From Bacteroidales bacterium (GTDB taxonomy: Bacteria > Bacteroidota > Bacteroidia > Bacteroidales > UBA932): a stretch of 64,000 bases of DNA. Under the pieces are notes generated by a model. That model searched no databases, was not told the DNA's origin, and was given only the letters and a program-made list of their open reading frames with translations. Both the position numbers and the translations under genes were made by a program. How positions within the stretch are numbered: the stretch's first letter is position 1; each line of letters begins with the position of its first letter. Shown here piece by piece: positions 48,138-56,249 of this stretch. The stretch lies in NCBI GenBank assembly GCA_017427885.1, contig JAFRRW010000017.1, forward strand, positions 1 through 64,000, written 5' to 3'.

Positions 48138-51100
48138 CTACACGAAGGGGACGATCGTTATCCTGTCCTCCTTGTCGGCGGAGAAGATGATCCTGTCGCC
48201 GGAGCCCATCACGTTGCCGCGGATCATCCTCAGGCCATAGCGGAAACCGTTCTGCTCCCCTGCTACTGTGAACTTGCCCTCCACCTTGAGAGGCAACGCC
48301 TTGTCCTTTGCGGCCTGGAGCACCAGGCACCAGTCCGAAGTCATCCCGGAGGCGGTGATGTCCATCTTCTTCTCCTTCAGCAGGAAGGTGAGTTTCCGGC
48401 CGTCGGCCGTCCCCAGGATGACCCTTAGCGCCTCACCTTCAAGAGGTTCCGACGTGATGGTCTTGAATTCGATCTCGGAAGGAGCGTGCCCCTCACCGTT
48501 GTCCTGCCAGACACGGATTCCCGCGAAATCTCCCGGGGAACTCCAGAGGAAACCGTCGACCACGGGCAGGGTAAGGAACTCGCACTTGGTACTCGTTCCC
48601 GCTTCGGCAAGGTAGGCCGAAGGTATCTTCTCGTTGAAAAGGTGCATGTCCCTCACGCGGAGGAGTCCGTTTCCCCACAGGAGATTGAGGCGGTAGAAAC
48701 GGCTGTCGAACCATATCGTCTTCCGGGAACCGCCATAAGTGTCCTCCATACAGGCTACTGAGGTAGGAGGGGTGACCTTATACTTGGAGGAGAACCATTT
48801 GCCGGCATCCGCGAGGGTCATCACCTCTATCTTCCCCTTCCTGCGGTACGCGGCGATAAGTGGCATCTGCATTTCCAGGCCCTCCTTCATCGCCGCCCAG
48901 GTGAAGGAATTCTCCTGTCCGGCCTGGGTGTAGTTGAACCCGAGGGCCGGGGCCTCGAAAATCGAAGCGAAGAACTTTTCCACCCACCTCCGGTCGGCCC
49001 CGGCGCTGCCGTACACAGGCTCAAGTGAAACCACTCCCTGACCGTTGGGGGTGAGGCCCGTGTCATACTGATAGATGGGATCGCTGCCCAGCATCCTGAA
49101 GATCGGGACCGGAATCTGGCCCGCAGCCGTCTGGGCGGGCATATAGGCGTTCAGCCGGCTGGGATAATAGGCCTGGTTCCAATAGCCTCCCCAGAGGGTG
49201 TAACCATCGGTCCCGTACTGGTCCTTGCAGTTGCAGGAGGCCTTAATCCCGTATTTGTCATACATATAGCCGAGGGTGTGTGCGTCTATGAACCAGGAGC
49301 CGACGGACTCGGGATAATGGCCGAAAATGGAGTTAAACTTTTCCATATACACGTCAACCAGCCTTTCCCTCTCAGCAGGGGCGTATCCTGTGGCGAATCC
49401 CACGTTGGCGTGCCAGTCCCAGGAGAAACGTCCCCTCCACTTCATCCCGGCCGCCTTCACGTGGGACTCGGTGATCTCCCACCAGGCGCCGACCTCCCTT
49501 CCCTTGGCCTCCTCGGCCTTCATAAGGGCCTGGTAATCAGGGTCGATGAGGGCGTCATACTGAAGGAGGAAAGTGCCGGGAAGGTCGTACTCGTCCAGCA
49601 GGCGGGTCTGCTCGAGGGTGGTCTCGTAGAGGACCTTGCGGGTGTCGCCCGTGTCCCTGGGCTCTATTTCCCGGACGAAATTGATAATGTTGACTATCCT
49701 GGGGGTTTCGTCAAGGATGATGGTTTTCTCCTGCCGGTCCAATATCCTGCCGAAGGCGTCGCGGACTGTGGAATACGAAGGTTTCAGCCGTACTGTCGTA
49801 TCATTCATCGCCTCGGAAGGAGTACCCCGGGCGATCGACACCAGGCCCCATCCGGTCTCGACCGGACAGCCCTTCTGCCCGCACTGGTAGCAGGTGTCGG
49901 AGTCGCTGTAGCAGTAGCAGAAGAATCCGCACAGGAAATCCAGTTTGGACACCCTGTCAATGACGTCCTTGTAGAAAGCAGCCTGGCCTTCCTCCGTGTG
50001 GTCGAAACGGCGGAGCCTGTACCCCTCCGGAAGGGCCTTGTAGAGATGGGATATCTCCGAACTTCCGAACACATAATCCACGGCCCCGGCCTCCCCTTCG
50101 GTCTCCAGTTTCCTCCTTGCCTCCCTGATGAGGGACGATTCCTTCCCTATGAGGGACTCCCATTTGTCGAGGAAGGGGCCTATGTTCGCCTTTATCTTCT
50201 CCTCGGTCCCGAATTCCTCCCCGAAGGTGTTCCTCAGATAGGAAGCCCTCTGGCGGGCGTCCTTGGGGCTTCCGGTGGAGATGTAGCCGAACTCGGCCAG
50301 GATGATGGGCTTGCGGGTGAGATGCCAGAGGCTCCTCAGCAGGGCGTCGAAAATCTTCGTGCTTCTGGTCTTGCCTTCGAAGCAACCCAGATAGAGGTCC
50401 AGCCCTATGTAGTCGTAGTCGTCAGCGTATCTCTTCATCAGGACGGGATATTTCCACATCCCCTCCTCCGTGCAGGCGATGTTGTATCCGATCGGAACCC
50501 TGGCGGCGTGGCAGATGTCGTGCATTGCCTTCATCTGGACATCCTGGTACTGCCCCACCTGCTCGAGGGTGAGGGCTCCCTGCCATTTCTGGACGGTGAG
50601 TTCGTTGGATATTTGGAAGCAGTTCACGAGTTTCTCCCCGGTGGTGAGGTCGGCGGCATAGTAGGCCGCGAAGGCCTCCATCATCTTGAGGAACCTGTCA
50701 CTGAAGGCGGGAGTGCCGCTGCGGAACATCTCAAGTTCGCCGAGGATATCCAGCATGTCGTCGGGATAGGGCGTGACCGCAAGCACCTTGTAGCCGTTGT
50801 CGCGGTAGAGGCGGCATCTCTCCTTGAATCCCCTGTACCAACGGGTCTCCACCGGACGGCCGTCGGGGCCCGGGACCGGATTGCCGTTGGAATCGACCTC
50901 ATAGGGAGGGTCTCCGGGAAGGTCGAACCTCACCCAACCGATGTTCGCCCCCTTGAGGAGGGACAGGTTGTAGGGGTCGTCGTAGGGGTGGCATACCCCG
51001 AGGGCCATCCCCCCGAGGAGTTTCTTGAGTTCCACCGTGGAGGCGTCCCCGTCTTTGTGGAAGTACGACCTGAAAGCGGAATCCACAACGTTCCATACGG

Positions 51101-51200
51101 GGTGGGATCTTCCCAATGCCTTGAAGCAGAAATGGATGCCGAAACCAAGCAAAATAATTGCCCCGAGGATGATGCAGAGGATTTTTTCAAGTTTGTTCAT
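48138..51200 (-). CDS. GH-A-type barrel fused to polysaccharide-deacetylase-like domain
   Basis: A 1020-residue protein anchored by one N-terminal helix (about 8-28, no lipobox). Residues 65-490 look like a clan GH-A barrel: CFQISNELTV gives an Asn-Glu pair (Asn199-Glu200, acid/base position) and PIILAEFGY gives the nucleophile position (Glu303). A Cys cluster (CYCYSDSDTCYQCGQKGC, Cys428-445) follows, which may bind metal or form disulfides. Residues about 500-780 resemble a NodB/GH57-like deformed barrel (VNIINFVREIEPRD; GTFLLQYDALID; SVGSWFIDAHTLGYMYDKYGI). The rest is beta-rich. The ATG at 51200 is preferred over TTG at 51218. Specific families could not be named; the fusion itself is noteworthy. 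Confidence 0.6.
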   Translation of the reverse strand: MNKLEKILCIILGAIILLGFGIHFCFKALGRSHPVWNVVDSAFRSYFHKDGDASTVELKKLLGGMALGVCHPYDDPYNLSLLKGANIGWVRFDLPGDPPYEVDSNGNPVPGPDGRPVETRWYRGFKERCRLYRDNGYKVLAVTPYPDDMLDILGELEMFRSGTPAFSDRFLKMMEAFAAYYAADLTTGEKLVNCFQISNELTVQKWQGALTLEQVGQYQDVQMKAMHDICHAARVPIGYNIACTEEGMWKYPVLMKRYADDYDYIGLDLYLGCFEGKTRSTKIFDALLRSLWHLTRKPIILAEFGYISTGSPKDARQRASYLRNTFGEEFGTEEKIKANIGPFLDKWESLIGKESSLIREARRKLETEGEAGAVDYVFGSSEISHLYKALPEGYRLRRFDHTEEGQAAFYKDVIDRVSKLDFLCGFFCYCYSDSDTCYQCGQKGCPVETGWGLVSIARGTPSEAMNDTTVRLKPSYSTVRDAFGRILDRQEKTIILDETPRIVNIINFVREIEPRDTGDTRKVLYETTLEQTRLLDEYDLPGTFLLQYDALIDPDYQALMKAEEAKGREVGAWWEITESHVKAAGMKWRGRFSWDWHANVGFATGYAPAERERLVDVYMEKFNSIFGHYPESVGSWFIDAHTLGYMYDKYGIKASCNCKDQYGTDGYTLWGGYWNQAYYPSRLNAYMPAQTAAGQIPVPIFRMLGSDPIYQYDTGLTPNGQGVVSLEPVYGSAGADRRWVEKFFASIFEAPALGFNYTQAGQENSFTWAAMKEGLEMQMPLIAAYRRKGKIEVMTLADAGKWFSSKYKVTPPTSVACMEDTYGGSRKTIWFDSRFYRLNLLWGNGLLRVRDMHLFNEKIPSAYLAEAGTSTKCEFLTLPVVDGFLWSSPGDFAGIRVWQDNGEGHAPSEIEFKTITSEPLEGEALRVILGTADGRKLTFLLKEKKMDITASGMTSDWCLVLQAAKDKALPLKVEGKFTVAGEQNGFRYGLRMIRGNVMGSGDRIIFSADKEDRITIVPFV

Positions 51201-51221
51201 AAACGAATTCGTTAGCAACTA

Positions 51222-51229
51222 TAAATATA
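51222..51229 (-). promoter_or_regulatory. Possible -7 box for the fusion gene
   Basis: On the minus strand TATATTTA, one mismatch from TAnnTTTG, 21 bases before the ATG at 51200. No good -33 element. Confidence 0.35.
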
Positions 51230-51262
51230 TGAATAATAATTACAACGTATTAAATATATTCT

Positions 51263-51270
51263 TATATTTG
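51263..51270 (+). promoter_or_regulatory. Promoter -7 box of susC 2
   Basis: TATATTTG matches TAnnTTTG exactly. A transcript would start close to 51277, so the conserved dyad block forms nearly the whole leader. The -33 match is weak, as expected for an activator-dependent promoter. Confidence 0.55.
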
Positions 51271-51274
51271 AGTG

Positions 51275-51324
51275 TACTTTCTAAACCTATGGAATTTATA
51301 CACCTAATTCAATATCAACACTAA
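51275..51324. promoter_or_regulatory. Conserved dyad block, copy 2 (susC 2 leader)
   Basis: Matches 3025-3074 at 42 of 50 positions. The dyad is TATGGAAT (51288-51295) and ATTCAATA (51307-51314), one mismatch, with the same 11-base spacer as copy 1. It lies between the -7 box and the susC start at 51336. Confidence 0.6.
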
Positions 51325-51335
51325 ACTTATCCGCA

Positions 51336-54300
51336 ATGTTCAAAAAAATCATTGGAACAAGTCTGATCGGCCTCTTGATGGTGGCCGGGATGACGGTTTC
51401 TCCCGCGCCCGCAGCGGCCGGAGAGAAAGTGCCTTCCACCCAGGAACCCCAGCGGACCAGGACCGTCAGGGGAACGGTGACGGACGAGAACGGACAGCCT
51501 GTACCGGGAGCCGGAATCGTCGTCGTCGGGACCAATGTCGGGACCAACACTGACCTAGATGGAAACTACAGCATCGAAGTGCCCCAGGGCGCCAAGATGG
51601 AAATTTCATTCGTCGGATACCTCACCCAGATGGTGACGCCCGAAGGATCGACCTGCAACGTTCAGATGGATCCCGACGTGGAAGCCCTCGAGGAAGCCAT
51701 AGCGATCGGTTATGGTACCGTCAAGAAGAGCGACCTCACCGGATCGGTCGCGACGGTTGCCGCGAAGGAATTCATCAACCAGCCCGCCAGCTCCTACGTG
51801 ACCGTCCTTGCCGGTAAGGTCTCCGGACTTACCGTCCGCAGGACCAACGGTAGCGCGGGCCGCAGCAGCACCATCCGTATCCGTGGTACCAACTCCATCA
51901 AGGGAGGAAACGACCCTCTCATCGTGGTTGACGGCAACTACGGCGGAATGCCCGACGCCAACGACATCGTGAGCATCGAAGTCCTGAAGGACGCTTCCGC
52001 TACCGCCATCTACGGATCCCGCGGAGCGAACGGCGTCATTCTCGTCACCACCAAGAGGGGACGCAGCGGCAAGCCCACGGTGAACCTATATTCAGACGTA
52101 TCGATTGACAAGATCATCAACCGCTACGACATGCTCAATTCCTACGAATTCGCCAAACTGAACATGGAGGCCGGATTCTATCAGTGGACCGACGAAGAAT
52201 TGAACTCCTTCAAGAACGGCCCCAGCACCAACTGGCAGGACGAAATCTTCCGCACGGCGGTTTCCCAGAACCACAAGGTGGCCGTCACCGGAGGAAGCGA
52301 CCGTGTCAGGTACTACCTCTCCCCCTACTGGAACAAGAGGAACGGTACCCTGCTCCACAACTGGGCGGAAGGATACGGTATCAGCGGCAAACTTGACATA
52401 GACCTGAGCGACAGGGTAACCTTGCAGACCGAACTCAACGCCGGTCACGGCGAAAGCCAGAACGCGACTTTCACCGACAGCAACTACACCTCGCTGCCTA
52501 TCACCGCCCTCCTCTGGGCTCCGCTCGAGCCCGTATTCGACCCTGAGACAGGGCACTACAGCTCGATGGGCAAGGGAACGGGAACCCTTCTCAACCCCGT
52601 CCTCCTCACCACCAACGACGACCTTACCAAGTCCAACTCCGCAAGCGCCATCTTCAACCTCAAGGTGAATATCATCGACGGTCTCGACTTCAACGGCAAG
52701 TTCTCGATGGCCCAGGGAAACAGCTGGAACAACAACTTCCAGAGTTCGGAGAGGAACAACGGCACCAGCGCCATCGCAGGCAAGAGTTCCAGCAACTCTA
52801 AGACCTGGCTGCTCAACGGCTATCTCACCTATACGAAGACTTTCCTTGAGAAGCACTACTTCCAGGCTATGGCCGGTTTCGAGGAGACCCGTTCTTCAGG
52901 AGAATCCCTCTCTGGAAAAGCCCAGTACCTGCCGATAGAGAGTTTCAAATGGTATAATCTCGGCCTCTCGGCTCCCAATGTTTCCGTAGGTTCCGGCTAT
53001 TGGAACTCCGCGATGCGTTCGTTCTTCGGCCGTGTCAATTACAATTACGACAACCGCTATTATGCTACGGCCAACTTCCGCGCCGACGGTTCCTCAAAGT
53101 TCCGTGACGGCAGGAAGTTCGGATACTTCCCTTCATTCTCCCTCGCCTGGAACGTGGCCAACGAACCGTTCATGGCCGACCAGGAGCTTTTCTCTACCCT
53201 CAAGATAAGGGGCGGCTGGGGTAAGACCGGCAACCAGGCAGTCGGCAATTACGCCACCTACACCGATGCAAGGCACAAGAGCATGACCTGGGGTACCGGC
53301 AGCATCGTAGCCGCTTACATGGACCAGGCCGGTTCCGACCTGAACCTGACCTGGGAGACCACCGCCCAGACCGACATAGGTCTCGACCTCGGCCTCTGGG
53401 ACGACCGTCTCGCCATCACCTTCGACTGGTATAAGAAGAACACCACCGACCTGCTTGCAGGAGTTACCGTCCCGGGATATTCCGGAGGAGACGACGAATA
53501 CGGACGCACCAGCATCACCACCAACGTAGGTTCCATGATGAACAGGGGATGGGAAATCGGCATCCGCTACAACGTGATCCGCACCAGGGACTGGAACTGG
53601 GAGACCAACCTCAACCTTGCCCGCAACGTCAACAGGGTGACCAGTATCGGTGACAACGACATCCTTTACGGAGACAAGTTCCGTGGAACCAACGTCTCCC
53701 CCTTCGTCATCATGGTAGGCCAGCCCCTCGGTGCCATCAGGGGCCTTCACTATCTCGGCATCTGGCAGGAAAGCGAAGCCGCGGAGGCTGCCAAGTACGG
53801 CCAGTATCCCGGAGACTACAAGTACTATGACAAGGACGGTGACTTCTCTTACGACACCGACGACTATGACATTATCGGTAAATCCAACCCGGATCTCTCG
53901 CTCGGTTTCAACAACACGGTGACCTGGAAGAACTTCACGATGAACATCCTGTTCGACGCAGTGTTCGGCCGTGATGTCCTGAACTACACCTATATGATGA
54001 TCAACGAGCGCCAGGAAGGATGGTACACGGCCGCAAGCGCCAAGAACCGCTGGACACCTTCCAACCCCAACGCCGAATTCTGCAAGGCCGGAAGCAACAC
54101 CGCCCAGCTGAATATGGTTTCCGACCATTATATGCAGAATGCGAGCTACATCAAGCTCCGTAACCTCAGCCTTGCCTACAGGATCCCGAGGAAGGCCTTC
54201 AAGTGGGCCGACATCCAGGTTTCCGTCAGCGGACAGAACTTCCTAACCATCACCAAGTACAAGGGTTTCGACCCTGAGGTCAACTCCAACAGCGACGGCA

Positions 54301-54380
54301 ACGATATCTCCGCCGGTTGCGACTACTACGCCTATCCCCTTCCGGCTTCCCTCTCATTTGGTCTGACCATAACTTATTAA
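51336..54380 (+). CDS. SusC/RagA-type TonB-dependent glycan transporter 2
   Basis: A 1014-residue outer-membrane importer. A signal peptide (about 1-28) is followed by a CarboxypepD-regulatory-like domain (about 47-118; RGTVTDENGQPVPGAGIVVV), a TonB-box-like EEAIAIGYGTV, a plug (DLTGSVATV; VLKDASATAIYGSRGANGVI) and a barrel ending LSFGLTITY. It differs clearly from susC 1 outside the core motifs, so a different oligosaccharide is expected. Divergent from the fusion gene and followed after 35 bp by its susD. Confidence 0.95.
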   Translation: MFKKIIGTSLIGLLMVAGMTVSPAPAAAGEKVPSTQEPQRTRTVRGTVTDENGQPVPGAGIVVVGTNVGTNTDLDGNYSIEVPQGAKMEISFVGYLTQMVTPEGSTCNVQMDPDVEALEEAIAIGYGTVKKSDLTGSVATVAAKEFINQPASSYVTVLAGKVSGLTVRRTNGSAGRSSTIRIRGTNSIKGGNDPLIVVDGNYGGMPDANDIVSIEVLKDASATAIYGSRGANGVILVTTKRGRSGKPTVNLYSDVSIDKIINRYDMLNSYEFAKLNMEAGFYQWTDEELNSFKNGPSTNWQDEIFRTAVSQNHKVAVTGGSDRVRYYLSPYWNKRNGTLLHNWAEGYGISGKLDIDLSDRVTLQTELNAGHGESQNATFTDSNYTSLPITALLWAPLEPVFDPETGHYSSMGKGTGTLLNPVLLTTNDDLTKSNSASAIFNLKVNIIDGLDFNGKFSMAQGNSWNNNFQSSERNNGTSAIAGKSSSNSKTWLLNGYLTYTKTFLEKHYFQAMAGFEETRSSGESLSGKAQYLPIESFKWYNLGLSAPNVSVGSGYWNSAMRSFFGRVNYNYDNRYYATANFRADGSSKFRDGRKFGYFPSFSLAWNVANEPFMADQELFSTLKIRGGWGKTGNQAVGNYATYTDARHKSMTWGTGSIVAAYMDQAGSDLNLTWETTAQTDIGLDLGLWDDRLAITFDWYKKNTTDLLAGVTVPGYSGGDDEYGRTSITTNVGSMMNRGWEIGIRYNVIRTRDWNWETNLNLARNVNRVTSIGDNDILYGDKFRGTNVSPFVIMVGQPLGAIRGLHYLGIWQESEAAEAAKYGQYPGDYKYYDKDGDFSYDTDDYDIIGKSNPDLSLGFNNTVTWKNFTMNILFDAVFGRDVLNYTYMMINERQEGWYTAASAKNRWTPSNPNAEFCKAGSNTAQLNMVSDHYMQNASYIKLRNLSLAYRIPRKAFKWADIQVSVSGQNFLTITKYKGFDPEVNSNSDGNDISAGCDYYAYPLPASLSFGLTITY

Positions 54381-54415
54381 TTGCCAAGGTATTGACTGAT
54401 AAATAGAATAAGATT

Positions 54416-56119
54416 ATGAAAAAGATTATAACATCGTCGATATGTGTGGCGGCCCTTGCGCTCCTCTTCTCCTGCACAGGGAACAATGAATTCCTCAAGG
54501 AGGATCCAAGGGGAATGGTCACCACCGAGAACCTCATGAGCGACGCCGACAACATGCAGCTCATGATAAACGGTCTGTACTGGATCTGGCAAAGGGCCAT
54601 GACCCGTCCCTATGAAAGCCCCGAATGCAAGGGCAACAGCGCGGACGACAGGCTCGGACTCCCTCCCGTCAGGGAAGAGGACGGCCAGTGCGAAACCAAC
54701 TCCCCAATCTCTGCAGGTGGCGATGCAGCCATCACACGAGGATGGGAAAGGTGCTGGAACGTGATCAACCAGGCCAATTCCATCATCAACAACGCTCCCG
54801 AGAAGGAAGGGGCGGAGGCGGACAGGATTCACCAGATGGTCGGCCAGGCCCATTTCATCAGGGCCTACACCTATCTGTATCTGATCCGTTATTTCAACAA
54901 CATCCCCCTGGTCACCACGGCCTACGATCCCGACAAGGACAGGACCATGACCGTCTCCCCTTCCTCGGAAATCTATGAACTGATCGTCTCCGACCTGAAG
55001 ACAGCAGAACAGTGGCTGCCCATCAAATACGACGACCCCCTGCTTTCCAACGGAGGAAGCGTGACACGCGCCGCGGCTAAGGCCTTGCTCGCAAAAGTTT
55101 ACCTCCAGAGGGCCGGCTTCCCCTGCAACGGCGGAACCGCAGACTACAAGCTGGCAATGGAGAAGGCCAAGGAACTGATAGACAATGCAGGTACCTACGG
55201 CCTGGGTCTCTATGACCACTTCTACCAGCTCTGGGATCCTTACTGGAAACCCAACACCCACCAGGGCAAGGAGGAGGTCCTCCTCTTCATAGCCTGTGAC
55301 GGAACCGACGAAGGCTATTCCGTACGTTCCCCGAACCCCAGCCGTCCGAACGACGACCCCTTCAGCGGATGGTACCTGTTCCAGTCCGAACTCTATTTCT
55401 TCATCTACTTCCCCGAGGGAGAGCGCAAGGACTTCACCTTCGTGACCGATTACTACTACACCCAGGGCGGACAGGTGGTGCACAAGACCTGGCAGGAAAT
55501 CCAGATCGCGCACCCTATGTACCGCAAGTGGTGGGCTGACGACCTCACCGAAGGATGGGTCTGGGACGAGAACGGCCCCGGCGGAAACTGGCTGAACAAT
55601 ATGGACGCCTGCGCGACCTGGTATAACGGACGTGACATCATAATGCTCCGCTACGCCGACGTGCTCCTCACCTATGCAGAGGCCCAGTGCCGCGTGGACG
55701 GATCGCCCAACGCTTTGTCCTACCAGTGCCTGAACGCCGTGCGCAACCGTGCAAAGGCTGGTGTCGGAACCACTTCCGCAAGCGTGAGCGGCCTGTCTGC
55801 GAATGATTTCCTGGACACGGTCGTATGGGAGAGGGCTTACGAGTTCGCCGGAGGCGAGTTCGAGAGCAGGTGGTTCGACCTCATCAGGCTCGAACTCGTG
55901 GAGAAGGCCACCACCTCGGCCGAATCCGCCGGTCCCTTCATGCCTTATCCTCCTTCGATGGCATCAGGTTGGAGGTATGAGCCTTCCGACATCATTCCGG
56001 CTCTGTCCATGCTCGATCTTCAGAAGCCTTACACCAAGCACGATTACTTCCTGGAAATCCCCAGCCGCGATGCGACCTTGAACCCTAACCTCAAGGACAA
56101 CAACGCGAACCTCAGGTAA
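54416..56119 (+). CDS. SusD/RagB-type glycan-binding lipoprotein 2
   Basis: A 567-residue lipoprotein (LLFSC) with NEFLKEDPRG after the lipobox, helical repeat segments (GQAHFIRAYTYLYLIRYFNNIPLV; AAKALLAKVYLQRAGFP) and the C-terminal RagB region (LLTYAEAQCRVDG; WERAYEFAGGEFESRWFDL). It caps SusC 2. The operon ends at the terminator 36 bp downstream. Confidence 0.94.
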   Translation: MKKIITSSICVAALALLFSCTGNNEFLKEDPRGMVTTENLMSDADNMQLMINGLYWIWQRAMTRPYESPECKGNSADDRLGLPPVREEDGQCETNSPISAGGDAAITRGWERCWNVINQANSIINNAPEKEGAEADRIHQMVGQAHFIRAYTYLYLIRYFNNIPLVTTAYDPDKDRTMTVSPSSEIYELIVSDLKTAEQWLPIKYDDPLLSNGGSVTRAAAKALLAKVYLQRAGFPCNGGTADYKLAMEKAKELIDNAGTYGLGLYDHFYQLWDPYWKPNTHQGKEEVLLFIACDGTDEGYSVRSPNPSRPNDDPFSGWYLFQSELYFFIYFPEGERKDFTFVTDYYYTQGGQVVHKTWQEIQIAHPMYRKWWADDLTEGWVWDENGPGGNWLNNMDACATWYNGRDIIMLRYADVLLTYAEAQCRVDGSPNALSYQCLNAVRNRAKAGVGTTSASVSGLSANDFLDTVVWERAYEFAGGEFESRWFDLIRLELVEKATTSAESAGPFMPYPPSMASGWRYEPSDIIPALSMLDLQKPYTKHDYFLEIPSRDATLNPNLKDNNANLR

Positions 56120-56154
56120 TAATCGCCCCTGGACATAAGTGTAAACGACATTTT

Positions 56155-56185
56155 GCGGCAGGACTTTCGGGTCCTGCCGCTTTTT
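56155..56185 (+). terminator. Terminator of susCD operon 2
   Basis: GCGGCAGGAC (56155-56164) pairs with GTCCTGCCGC (56171-56180) over 10 bp around a 6-base loop, then five T. Confidence 0.92.
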
Positions 56186-56192
56186 AGTCGGT

Positions 56193-56223
56193 TTTGAAAT
56201 GGTTATTATTATTACTATCTTTA
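56193..56223 (+). promoter_or_regulatory. Promoter of the GH78-GH92 operon
   Basis: TTTG at 56193-56196, 19-base spacer, TATCTTTA at 56216-56223 (one mismatch in the -7 box). The ATG follows at 56250. Confidence 0.65.
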
Positions 56224-56249
56224 TAGATTGATAGAAAAACGTCAAGACT

